Below are positions 55,638-64,000 of a stretch of DNA of 64,000 bases, piece after piece. Each line of letters starts with the position of its first letter. Position 1 is the first letter of the stretch. The stretch comes from Aegilops tauschii subsp. strangulata (taxonomy: Eukaryota > Streptophyta > Magnoliopsida > Poales > Poaceae): positions 155,683,148-155,747,147 of the forward strand of contig NC_053040.3 of NCBI RefSeq assembly GCF_002575655.3, written 5' to 3'. A program made the position numbers and the translations under genes. The notes under the pieces were generated by a model, which did not search any database, was not told where the DNA came from, and saw only the letters and a program-made list of their open reading frames with translations.

Positions 55638-56370
55638 TACAACATTTCTGATAAATATATGTGAATGACATATTGTTGATCGGAAATAATGTAGAATTTT
55701 CTGGAAAGCATAAAGGAGTATTTGAAAGGAGTTTTTCAAAGAAAGACCTCGGTGAAGCTGCTTACATATTGAGCATCAAGATCTATAGAGATAGATCAAG
55801 ACGCTTGATAAGTTTTTTCAATGAGTACATACCTTGACAAGATTTTGAAATAGTTCAAAATGGAACGGTCAAAGAAAGAGTTCTTGCCTATGTTACAAGG
55901 TGTGAAATTGAGTAAGACTCAAAGCCCTACCACGGCAGAAGATAGAAAGAGAATGAAAGTCATTCCCTATGCCTCAGCCATAGGCTCTATAAAGTATGCC
56001 ATGCTGTGAACCAGATCTATTGTATACCCTACACTGATTTTGGCAAGGGAGTACAATAGTGATCTAGGAGTAGATCACTGAACAGCGGTCAAAATTATCC
56101 TTAGTGGAATAAGGATATGTTTCTCGATTATGGAGGTGACAAAAGGTTCGTTGTAAAGGGTTACGTCGATGCAAGATTTGACACTGATCCAGATGACTCT
56201 AAGTCTCAATCTGGATACATATTGAAAGTGGGAGCAATTAGCTAAAGTAGCTCCGTATAGAGCATTGTAGACATAGAAATTTGCAAAATACATACGGATC
56301 TGAATTTGGGAGACCCATTGACTAAACTTCTCTCACAAGCAAAACATGATCACACCTTAGTACTCTTTGG
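55638..56370 (+). pseudogene. C1 reverse transcriptase end and RNase H remnant (right of G1)
   Basis: Continues the RT that stops at 13886. The catalytic box reads TAT GTG AAT GAC (55658-55669), YVND instead of YVDD, with an extra base just upstream. Then the RT connection (GACCTCGGTGAAGCTGCTTAC, LGIKIY-like) and the start of RNase H (GGTTACGTCGATGCAAGATT). The middle of RNase H is missing between about 56230 and 56265, and only the C-terminal stretch (GACCCATTGACTAAAC) follows. Confidence 0.8.
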
Positions 56371-56527
56371 GTGTTAATCACATGACAATGTGAACTAGAT
56401 TACTGACTCTAGTAAACCCTTTGAGTGTTGGCCACATGGCAATGTGAACTATGGATATTAATCACATGGTGATGTGAACTATTGGTGTTAAATCACATGG
56501 CGATGTGAACTAGATTATTGATTCTAG
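56371..56527 (+). repeat. Tandem repeats before the C1 polypurine tract
   Basis: Four to five units of GTGTTAATCACATGG-GATGTGAAC with short spacers, two followed by TAGATTA.TGA.TCTAGT. Shared with C2 (25200-25329). Confidence 0.8.
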
Positions 56528-56541
56528 TGCAAGTGGGAGAC

Positions 56542-58245
56542 TGAAGGAAATATGCCCTAGAGGCAATAATAAAGTTGTTATTTATATTTCCTTATATCAT
56601 GATAAATGTTTATTATTCATGCTAGAATTGTATTAACTGGAAACTTAGTACATGTGTGAATACATAGACAAACAGAGTGTCACTAGTATGCCTCTACTTG
56701 ACTAGCTCGTTGAATCAAAGATGGTTAAGTTTCCTAGCCATAGACATGAGTTGTCATTTGATTAACGGGATCACATCATTAGAGAATGATGTGATTGACT
56801 TGACCCATTCCGTTAGCTTAGCACTTGATCGTTTAGTATGTTGCTATTGCTTTCTTCATGACTTATACATGTTCCTATGACTATGAGATTATGCAACTCC
56901 CGAATACGGGAGGAACACCTTGTGTAAAGGTCACAACGTAACTGGGTGATTATAAAGATGCTCTACATGTGTCTCCGAAGGTGTTTGTTGGGTTGGCATA
57001 GATCGAGATTAGGATTTGTCACTCCGAGTATCGGAGAGGTATCTCTTGGCCCTCTCGGTAATGCACATCACTATAAGACTTGCAAGCAATGTAACTAATG
57101 AGTTAGTTGTGAGATGATGCATTACGGAACGAGTAAAGAGACTTACCTATAACGAGATTGAACTAGGTATTGAGATACCGACGATCGAATCTCGGGCAAG
57201 TAACATATCGATGTCAAAGGGAACAACGTATGTTGTTATGCGGTTTGACCGATAAATATCTTCGTAGAATATGTAGGAGCCAATATGAGCATCCAGGTTC
57301 TGCTGTTGGTTATTGACCAGAGATGAGTCTCAGTCATGTCTACATAGTTCTAGAACTCGTAGGGTCCGCACGCTTAATGTTCGGTGACGATCGGTATTAT
57401 GAGTTTATGTGTTTTGATGTACCGAAGGTTGTTCGGAGTCCCAGATGAGATCAGGGACATGACGAGGAGTCTCGAAATGTTCAAGACGTAAAGATCGATA
57501 TATTGGAAGGCTATATTCGGACATCGGAAAGGTTCTGAGTGGTTCAGGTATTTATCGGAGTACCGGAGAGTTACGGGAATTCGCCGGGAGTATATGGGCC
57601 TTATTGGGCTTTAGGGGAGAGAGAGAGGGGGGGCTGCCTAGGGCTGGCCGCACGCCCCCCCCCCCAAGGCCTAGTCCGAATTGGACTAGGGGGAGGAGTG
57701 GCGCCCCCTCCTTCCTTCTCTTCTCTCTTCCCCTTCCTTCTCTCCTACTCCTACTACTTGGAAGGGGGGAACCCTACTGCCGGTGCGAGTAGGACTCCCC
57801 AGGGCATGCCATAGTAGAGGGCCGGCCCTCCCCCTCCTCCACTCCTTTATATACGGGGGAGGGGGCACCCCATAGACACACAAGTTGATCATTGATCTCT
57901 TAGACGTGTGCGGTGCCCCCCTCCACCATAATCCACCTCGGTCATATCGTCGTAGTGCTTAGGCGAAGCCCTACGACGGTAACTTCATCATCACCGTCAT
58001 CACGCCATCGTGCTGACAAAGCTCTCCCTCGAAGCTCTACTGGATCATGAGTTCGTGGGACGTCACCGAGCTGAACGTGTGCAGATCGCGGAGGTGTCGT
58101 ACGTTCGGTGCTAGGATCGGTCGATCGTGAAGACGTACGACTACATCAACCGCGTTGTCATAACGCTTCCACTTTCGGTCTATGCATCACCATGATCTTG
58201 CGTGTGCGTAGGATTTTTTTTTTGAAATTACTGTATTCCCCAACA
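56542..58245 (+). repeat. 3' LTR of C1
   Basis: 1704 bp, preceded by the polypurine tract GCAAGTGGGAGAC. TGAAGGAAATATGCC... to ...TTCCCCAACA. TATA box at 57848-57855. Shorter than the 5' LTR through several small deletions (e.g. near 56920 and 58180). Confidence 0.92.
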
Positions 58246-58256
58246 GCCATTGCCGG
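58246..58256 (+). other. Eleven-base remnant of element B between C1 and C3
   Basis: GCCATTGCCGG: the first five bases are the C1 duplication and the last five (GCCGG) should be one half of the C3 duplication. On the minus strand it carries ATG (58250-58248), in frame with the B antisense exon at 8069. Confidence 0.65.
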
Positions 58257-59783
58257 TGTCAGTGCATCTAGTGCCCCTTAGTGATTTTGGTGTATTGAAG
58301 ACTTATAGGTGAAGGGACTAATGCGTTTGTGAGTGTACACAGGTCTATAGGTCTATGAGGAGTTTGATATTTACAGAGAAAGTCGACCCCTAAAAATGAA
58401 CTTCTTCGACTGAAGACTTTGGATTTCTGAAGACTTTGAAAGTGAAGAAATTGGTGTGACCTTGAAGACTTGGTATTCGTTTGAGGAACATGAAGCGTGA
58501 AGACTTTTGTTTTCGTAGTTTCATTTTCTATTTCTTGAGTCATAGGAAACACCGTACTGTTAAAGGGGGTCGAGGAAATACTAAGGAAAAATTTCCATGT
58601 GATGCTCAACTCAAAATCCTACACCTACCAATCCCTTCAAGTGAAGCCATTGGAAATCTCATACAGATCAGTCATATTCTTCAGTGACAGAGGCGAAGTT
58701 CTTCTGGTCTCTGAGGAATTTGTTCTCACTGAGGAGTTAGGAATTCGCCAGTGCGGATTGCCTACACACTGAGGAACATGATAGCCCTGAGGAATTTGAT
58801 ACTCAAATTTCCGACCGTTGCTGTGCTATGCGCCAGTATCCCAAAATATCTACCCACCTAACGGTCATATCATTGAAGGGCATTTATGTCTTATCATGTC
58901 AGAATGCTCCCTAGGCTATAAATAGCCGCCCCCTACAACCACTAGTTGGTTGGCTGCTCCGAGAGAAACTGACACTTGTCAATTGAGAGCATCCCATCCT
59001 CCGAGGACTTTGAGCGAAAATCATCAAGTGAAGAAAACCCAAACCCAAACACCTACAAACCCCAAGTGATTGAGCATCACTGAAGAGATTGATCCTGCGT
59101 GGATCCGACACTTGTTACCTTTGAAGACTGTGCTTCTTCCAGACGATTAGGCGTCATGGTCTAGAGCATCCAAGAGGAAATTGTGGATCGCCGAGTGACC
59201 GAGTTTGTGAAGGTTCGGAAGTCACCTGAAGACTTACCACGAGTGATTGGGCGAGGTCTGTGTGACCTTAGCTCAAGGGGAATACGGTGAGGACTAAGTG
59301 TCCTGGACTGCGTGTTCAGGACTGGGTGTCCGGGACTGTGTGTCCTCAGGTTTAAATACCTAGCCACCCTAACCAGACGTACAACTGAGACAGCAGTTGG
59401 AACTGGTCTACCAAATCATTGTCTTCACCAAGCCTACTGGTTCTATTTCCTCAACTCTTTCATTTCCTCATTACTGTGTTGTGCACTTGTTCATATCTGT
59501 GTTTGAAGACTTTGACTAAAGACTTTCTCAATTTCCTCAGTTCAATTTCCTCAGTCTGTTTGTCTTCATCCTGTGTTATCCTGTGTTTACGCTTTCTGTA
59601 CTCTGTGCTTGCTTTCATTTCATCATGATGACTATGCTTGTGTTCTGCTATGCATACTTTTGAGTACTTATTCCGCTGCAAGTAGTTCTTCACTAAGCAA
59701 TTTCCTCACTAGCAAATTCCTCAGTGAAGAATTCATAAAAATCGCCTATTCACCCCCCCTCTAGTCGATATAACGCACTTTCA
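58257..59783 (+). repeat. 5' LTR of C3
   Basis: 1527 bp, TGTCAGTGCATCTAG... to ...GATATAACGCACTTTCA. TATA box at 58917-58924. Rich in GAAGACTT and CCTCA repeats. No partner LTR in the window, so ends rest on TG/CA and the PBS. Confidence 0.85.
58917..58924 (+). promoter_or_regulatory. TATA box of the C3 LTR
   Basis: TATAAATA in CCTAGGCTATAAATAGCCGCC, which also forms a short inverted repeat (GGCTAT/ATAGCC) around the box. Confidence 0.8.
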
Positions 59784-59785
59784 AT

Positions 59786-59801
59786 TGGTATCGGAGCAAG
59801 G
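59786..59801 (+). other. Primer-binding site of C3 (initiator tRNA-Met type)
   Basis: TGGTATCGGAGCAAGG, 2 nt after the LTR end; one mismatch to the usual TGGTATCAGAGC. Confidence 0.8.
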
Positions 59802-59851
59802 TACTCCCTTGTTCTGTGTGATTTTGGTTTAACCGCCTGGAGTTTTTAGTT

Positions 59852-61156
59852 ATGTCGACCGCAGGTATGAAGACAGTGACATGCCCCATCTTTGACGGTC
59901 ATGACTATCCCAAGTGGAAGGCCATGATGAGGAAGCGCCTCATGGCGATGAACAGCGAGCTGTGGACCGTCACTGAGATTGGTCTTACTGATCTATGCAA
60001 GATGGCGGACGCTGATGATATTCGCAAGTACACTCGACTTGACATCATGGTGAAGGATATCATCTGTTCCTGCCTATCCAGAGATGAATTCGGGCGCATT
60101 ATGCATCTTTGCAATGCAAAGCTTATCTGGGACCGTATCTCTGAAGTCTATGAAGGTCATCGAACTTGTCATGATCCCTGGTTTGAGGATTTCAAGGAAT
60201 CACTCAAAACGATGACATTCGAACCAGAATCATCATCCTCCTCACGATGCCTTATGGCAGATGGTGAAAAGGTAACTAAATGCTATCTGTCTGAATCTAG
60301 TGATGATGAATCTGATGATGAATTTGGACCCAGTTATGTCAAACTTGCTTCCCTTGTCGCTAAACAACAAAGAGCTTTGGAAAAAGTTCAAAACATGCTA
60401 GACAAAAGTGATGATATGTTGGGTGAAGAAATGGATCGCACTAAAACCTTGACTGAAAATCTTCAGAGACTTCAGACTAGGTTTGACAACCTTCAAGGTC
60501 ATCATAACACTCTTTTGTCTGATCATGAGAAGCTTCCTTATGAATTTCTTCAAAGAAAGCAAGATCTTGAGAAGCTAAGAGTAAGTTATGAAGATCTTCA
60601 GAAGGAGCGCGATTCATTACTTGCTCAACAAATCAGCGCTACTCAGGAAGAATTTGTTCCTCCATGTTTGAAATGCATTGAACGTGAATCTGCTAATTCG
60701 TCACCTGAATGTTCAAATGCTTCTAATGCTACAAATTCTTCAACTGTCTCTGCTATCACTAATTCCTCATCTGAGGACATTGCTAGTATCACTGACGATG
60801 CGGGGCTGAAGGAATTGTACATGACAGGCATGTACAAAAGCCTAAAAGGGCATCAGACTCTTTGTGATGTGCTCAAAAAGCAAATCCTCAACAGGAACCC
60901 TAGGAAAGAGGGTATTGCCTTTGTGAGGAAACTCAATGCTGATGGTACATATTGGAAGCCTGAGCAGTACCCCAAAACCTCATGGGTTGCTGCAAAGGGA
61001 CCTCCTGTTGATCCATCTAATTTACCTGGCTATACATGTGAATCTTCTCATTCTTCTGATGAGTCATTTGAATCCAACTATAAACTGTTCAAAAATCAGA
61101 ATGGTGAAGTATTTGCTAGATATGTTGGCACTAACTGTAGGACGGTTCTCCTATGA
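59852..61156 (+). CDS. C3 Gag
   Basis: 434 residues, from ATG 59852, 68 nt after the LTR. N-terminal copia Gag core (residues 10-125: FDGHDYPKWKAMMRKRLMAM, AKLIWDRISEVYEG, WFEDFKESLKTM). An acidic serine linker (SESSDDESDDEFG) follows, then a coiled coil of about 120 residues (170-290: KQQRALEKVQNML, LQRLQTRFDNLQ, RKQDLEKLRVSYEDL), then a serine/asparagine-rich region and a conserved tail (KSLKGHQTLCDVLKKQIL). No CCHC zinc knuckle is visible. Its stop TGA overlaps the ATG of the next ORF (ATGA, 61153-61156). Confidence 0.85.
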   Translation: MSTAGMKTVTCPIFDGHDYPKWKAMMRKRLMAMNSELWTVTEIGLTDLCKMADADDIRKYTRLDIMVKDIICSCLSRDEFGRIMHLCNAKLIWDRISEVYEGHRTCHDPWFEDFKESLKTMTFEPESSSSSRCLMADGEKVTKCYLSESSDDESDDEFGPSYVKLASLVAKQQRALEKVQNMLDKSDDMLGEEMDRTKTLTENLQRLQTRFDNLQGHHNTLLSDHEKLPYEFLQRKQDLEKLRVSYEDLQKERDSLLAQQISATQEEFVPPCLKCIERESANSSPECSNASNATNSSTVSAITNSSSEDIASITDDAGLKELYMTGMYKSLKGHQTLCDVLKKQILNRNPRKEGIAFVRKLNADGTYWKPEQYPKTSWVAAKGPPVDPSNLPGYTCESSHSSDESFESNYKLFKNQNGEVFARYVGTNCRTVLL

Positions 61157-61578
61157 AGAAAATCCGGGTTCCCAAAAAGTGCCTTGAAAGTCTTCAGGTG
61201 AATGTCCTCATGACACCACCTGTTAAGAATATGAACCCCAGATCAAATTCTTCATATGGATCCAAGTCCTCATACGGACCAAATTCCTCACATGGATCAA
61301 ATTCCTCAAAAGGATCAAAGTCCTCATATGAACATCATCGTGCTAACAACTCTGTTTCGCAGGGAAGAGCCAAGGGCTATGAATATGAGCATTATTCCTC
61401 TAATCATTATGTTCATAAGTCCTCGAAGAATTTCTCTGCTTATTCATATGCTTACCCTAACTTCTCTTATGTGAAACAAAATGGATTGGCTTCTATGCCA
61501 CCTGTCTCGTATGGAGCTCGCAGAGTGATGAACTCTTTGCCACCCCTTCAGATGTGGGTGGTGAAGAAAAAGAACTAA
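61153..61578 (+). CDS. C3 linker ORF after Gag (SYGSNS repeats)
   Basis: 141 residues, starting in the ATGA overlap with Gag (-1 frame). KKIRVPKKCLESLQVNVLMTPP, then five hexapeptide repeats of the type S-[YHK]-G-[SP]-[NK]-S (61250-61335), a Tyr/Ser-rich segment and a basic end (MWVVKKKN). In related elements this segment links Gag to Pol. The small overlap suggests re-initiation or frameshifting, unless it is a simple mutation. Segment 61579-61794 after it has stops and no recognised domain. Confidence 0.65.
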   Translation: MKKIRVPKKCLESLQVNVLMTPPVKNMNPRSNSSYGSKSSYGPNSSHGSNSSKGSKSSYEHHRANNSVSQGRAKGYEYEHYSSNHYVHKSSKNFSAYSYAYPNFSYVKQNGLASMPPVSYGARRVMNSLPPLQMWVVKKKN

Positions 61579-61794
61579 TCTCTTCTGCAGGGTCAGGTCT
61601 CCAGACGTGCTTGAACGTCTGAAGAATTTGCTGGAGACCTGAAGAGTGCCTGAAAGGACGCAGGCTAATCATGAAGAAATGAACTTTCATTTCTCACGTC
61701 CTCATACTGTTTTAACTATTGCATTGCTTGATGAAATTCGTCTGATGAATTGTGATGTCATATTATTCACTGATGAAGTATATGAAGTTCGTAA

Positions 61795-62811
61795 GCTACT
61801 CTAATTCATCTACAGGATGATCAACCCAAAGCCACTGAGTGGGTCCTCGATAGTGGATGTACAAATCACATGACTGGTGACAAGAATCTATTGATAGATG
61901 CACCCTTATCACCATCGCATCTGAAGCATATCATCTTCGCTGACAAAGGCAAAAGTCAGGTATTGGGTCTAGGTAAGGTTGCGATCACAAAGGATCGACA
62001 CATGGACAAAGTCATGCTTGTCGAGTCCTTAGGATACAACCTCATGTCTGTCTCAATGCTTTGTGATCTTGATATGGTAGTTGTCTTTGGCAAGTATCGT
62101 TGTGTTGTGGTTATGGAAGCTGACAATTCCAAAGTCTTCGAAGGCTTTAGGAGAGGAGACTTGTATATTGTTGATTTCTCTAGAGGACCGCAACCAGCCG
62201 TGTGCCTACTTGCAAAAGCTTCAGAAGGGTGGCTATGGCATCGACGACTTGGTCATGCAGGCATGAGGAATTTGCACATGCTTGCGAAGAAGAAGCATGC
62301 CATTGGCATTGAAAATGTCAAATTCCTCAAGGACCACCTGTGTGGAGCTTGTGAAGCTGGAAAGATGACCAAGGCTAAGCATCCAGCGAAGACTATCATG
62401 ACCACTACTCGACCATTCGAATTGCTTCACATGGACCTCTTTGGTCCTAACCATTACTCAGCTGTCACAAGTGACACATCTCTCTATGGCCTTGTTATTG
62501 TTGATGATTACTCTCGTTACACATGGGTACACATTGTTACTTACAAACATGAAGTGCAGGAAGTCTTCAAACGATTTTCCTCGAGGGCTTCAACCAACTT
62601 TGGTGTGAAGATCAAGCACATCAGAAGTGACAATAGAACTGAGTTCAAGAATTCTGGTCTTGATGACTATCTTGATGAACTTGGTATTACTCATGAGTTA
62701 TCTGCTCCTTATACTCCTCAGCAGAATGGCATCGTGGAGCGCAAGAACAGAACTCTTGTTGAGATGGCTCGCACTATGCTTGATGAGTACAAGACGCCTC
62801 GTCACATCTAG
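61795..62811 (+). CDS. C3 protease and integrase (ends at an in-frame stop)
   Basis: Open from just after a stop at 61792-61794. Protease WVLDSGCTNHMTGD (D-S-G), then GAG-pre-integrase zinc finger (WHRRLGHAGMRNLH...CGACEAGKM, HHCC) and integrase: HMDLFGP (first Asp), IRSDNRTEF (second Asp), QNGIVERKNRTL (Glu). TAG at 62809-62811 replaces one codon; the frame continues open beyond it. Confidence 0.85.
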   Translation, partial: ATLIHLQDDQPKATEWVLDSGCTNHMTGDKNLLIDAPLSPSHLKHIIFADKGKSQVLGLGKVAITKDRHMDKVMLVESLGYNLMSVSMLCDLDMVVVFGKYRCVVVMEADNSKVFEGFRRGDLYIVDFSRGPQPAVCLLAKASEGWLWHRRLGHAGMRNLHMLAKKKHAIGIENVKFLKDHLCGACEAGKMTKAKHPAKTIMTTTRPFELLHMDLFGPNHYSAVTSDTSLYGLVIVDDYSRYTWVHIVTYKHEVQEVFKRFSSRASTNFGVKIKHIRSDNRTEFKNSGLDDYLDELGITHELSAPYTPQQNGIVERKNRTLVEMARTMLDEYKTPRHI

Positions 62812-64000
62812 ATTGAGGCAATTTATACTGCGTGCCACATCATCAACAGGGTATATCTTCACAAATTCTTCAAGAAGACTGCCTATGAACTCCTCACTGA
62901 CAAGAAACCCAATGTGAGTTATTTCAAAGTCTTCGGTGCTAAATGTTGGATTAGAGATCCTCATCACAATGCTAAATTTGCACCGAAAGCACATGAAGGT
63001 TTTATGCTTGGTTACGGGAAGGACTCGCACACCTACAGAATCTTCAACAACGTTCTTCACAAGGTTGTTGAAACTGTAGATGTGCGGTTCGATGAAACTA
63101 ATGGCTCGCAAAGAGAGCACCTACCCTCTGTGATAGATGAACCAGCACCTGAGGAAACTATCAAGTTCAAGGCTACTGAGGATGTCATTCCTACTGAAGA
63201 AAATGCTGAAGAATTCATTCCAGAACGTGAAGAACGTCGACCTAATGCACCTGAAGAAATTGCTGAAGAAAATGCTGATCAAATTCCTCGACGACAACCA
63301 ACTCATCCTCGCGTTGCAAAAGAAGTGCAAGTTGAAAAGATCATCGATGACATTGAAGCACCAGGTCCTCTCACACGCTCAAAAGCTTCACATTTATCTA
63401 ACTTTTGTTGGCACTATGCTTTTGTCTCTATCACAGAGCCCACTAAGGTAGATGAAGCATTTCTGGAGCCTGAGTGGATTCAGGCCATGCAAGAAGAATT
63501 ACATCAGTTCAAGCTCAACAACGTCTGGGAACTGGTCAATCGTCCAGATCCACGCAAACACAACATCATTGGCACAAAGTGGATCTACCGCAACAAGCAA
63601 GATGAAAATGGCCTTGTGGTGAAGAATAAGGCACGGCTTGTAGCTCAAGGCTACACACAGGTTGAAGGAATTGATTTCGATGAAACTTTTGCACCTGTTG
63701 CTAGACTTGAAGCTATTCACATATTACTTGCTTATGCTAACCATCATGATATCACTTTATATCAAATGGATGTGAAAAGTGTGTTCCTCAATGGTAAGCT
63801 TGAGGAAGAAGTATATGTTGCTCAACCCCCAGGTTTTGAAGATCCTAAGCATCCTGACAAAGTCTTCAGACTAAATAAGGCCCTCTATGGCCTCAAGCAG
63901 GCCCCTCGGGCGTGGTATGATACTTTGAAGGAATTCCTCATGAAGAAAGTCTTCAAACCCGGTTCACTCGACCCTACTCTTTTCACTAAATCATATGATG
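62812..64000 (+). CDS. C3 integrase C-terminus and reverse transcriptase (runs off the window)
   Basis: Same frame as 61795-62811, with no stop to 64000. Integrase C-terminal region ([30 protein letters not shown]), an acidic linker, and RT from [59 protein letters not shown], the catalytic region start [12 protein letters not shown], and [15 protein letters not shown]. The YVDD box lies outside the window. Confidence 0.88.
   Translation, partial: MEAIYTACHIINRVYLHKFFKKTAYELLTDKKPNVSYFKVFGAKCWIRDPHHNAKFAPKAHEGFMLGYGKDSHTYRIFNNVLHKVVETVDVRFDETNGSQREHLPSVIDEPAPEETIKFKATEDVIPTEENAEEFIPEREERRPNAPEEIAEENADQIPRRQPTHPRVAKEVQVEKIIDDIEAPGPLTRSKASHLSNFCWHYAFVSITEPTKVDEAFLEPEWIQAMQEELHQFKLNNVWELVNRPDPRKHNIIGTKWIYRNKQDENGLVVKNKARLVAQGYTQVEGIDFDETFAPVARLEAIHILLAYANHHDITLYQMDVKSVFLNGKLEEEVYVAQPPGFEDPKHPDKVFRLNKALYGLKQAPRAWYDTLKEFLMKKVFKPGSLDPTLFTKSYD

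Larger units (their letters stand above)
8070..58245 (+). mobile_element. C1: Angela/WIS/BARE1-like Ty1/copia retrotransposon, split by nested insertions
   Basis: LTRs at 8070-9804 and 56542-58245 start TGAAGGAAATATGCC and end CCCCAAC[A/T]. They are flanked by GCCCT (8065-8069) and GCCAT (58246-58250), a duplication with one change. The element itself is about 8.4 kb; the other 41.7 kb is G1 and its contents. Order inside: leader, gag, protease, integrase, RT, RNase H remnant, polypurine tract. By eye the LTRs differ at roughly 4%, so it is an older insertion than C2 or G3. The coding region is full of frameshifts and stops. Confidence 0.92.
58257..64000 (+). mobile_element. C3: SIRE/Maximus-like Ty1/copia retrotransposon (5' part)
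   Basis: 5' LTR 58257-59783, PBS, long coiled-coil gag, a second short ORF, protease-integrase and RT to the window end. RNase H and the 3' LTR lie beyond 64000. The large gag with a coiled-coil half and the separate serine/glycine-rich linker fit the SIRE/Maximus lineage of grass copia elements. Well preserved, with one in-frame stop seen, so probably recent. Confidence 0.88.

Noticed and set aside
58268..58687. Short ORFs in the C3 LTR
   Set aside because: GAAGACTT-rich LTR sequence; no similarity to proteins I know.
1..64000. tRNA, rRNA or host protein genes
   Set aside because: Looked for cloverleaf boxes, rRNA landmarks and non-element coding frames. All long frames fall to retroelement domains or repeats.

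Overview
The window is plant nuclear DNA, almost certainly from a Triticeae grass (wheat, Aegilops, rye or barley type). Every stretch I could interpret is LTR retrotransposon. I see no host gene, rRNA, tRNA or CRISPR array. The Triticeae call rests on two copia elements whose LTRs are recognisably of the BARE1/WIS/Angela type, on a SIRE/Maximus-like copia element, and on several large Ty3/gypsy families typical of these genomes.

The layout is a six-level nest, all in the + orientation. Element A (gypsy, Athila-like; 1-4394) is cut in its 3' LTR by element B (gypsy; LTR at 4395-5572, antisense gene to 8069). B is cut by C1 (Angela-like copia, 8070-58245). C1 is cut in its reverse transcriptase by G1 (Tat-like gypsy, 13887-55632). 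G1 is cut in its gag by G2 (same LTR family, non-autonomous, 14520-32221). G2 is cut by C2 (second Angela-like copia, 18485-27064). A further gypsy chromovirus with 4.1-kb LTRs, G3 (38254-52255), sits in the antisense gene of G1. To the right of C1 only 11 bp of B are visible (58246-58256) before another copia, C3 (SIRE/Maximus-like, 58257 to beyond 64000). Target-site duplications fix the nesting: AGCAC for G1, ACGAT for G2, CCGTA for C2, CCAGG for G3, and GCCCT/GCCAT for C1 (one mismatch).

Functionally, G3 and C3 are the best preserved. G3 has gag, protease, RT, RNase H, integrase and a chromodomain broken by one frameshift, plus an extra sense ORF ahead of gag. C3 has gag, protease and integrase, then an open RT running off the window, with one in-frame stop. 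G1 keeps PR-RT-RNH-IN but has lost central gag. G2 keeps gag-PR but has no RT or integrase. They share LTRs, so they look like an autonomous/non-autonomous pair. C1 and C2 are decayed copies that share the same RT active-site change.

The most unusual content is a multi-exon gene on the minus strand between pol and the 3' LTR in G1 and G2, related to the plant 'putative gypsy-type transposon' (Transposase_28) family and with coiled-coil exons. B carries a comparable antisense coiled-coil gene. In G1 and G2 it has TATA-like boxes of its own. The second unusual item is the G3 pre-gag ORF, part of which resembles a double-stranded-RNA-binding fold by eye.
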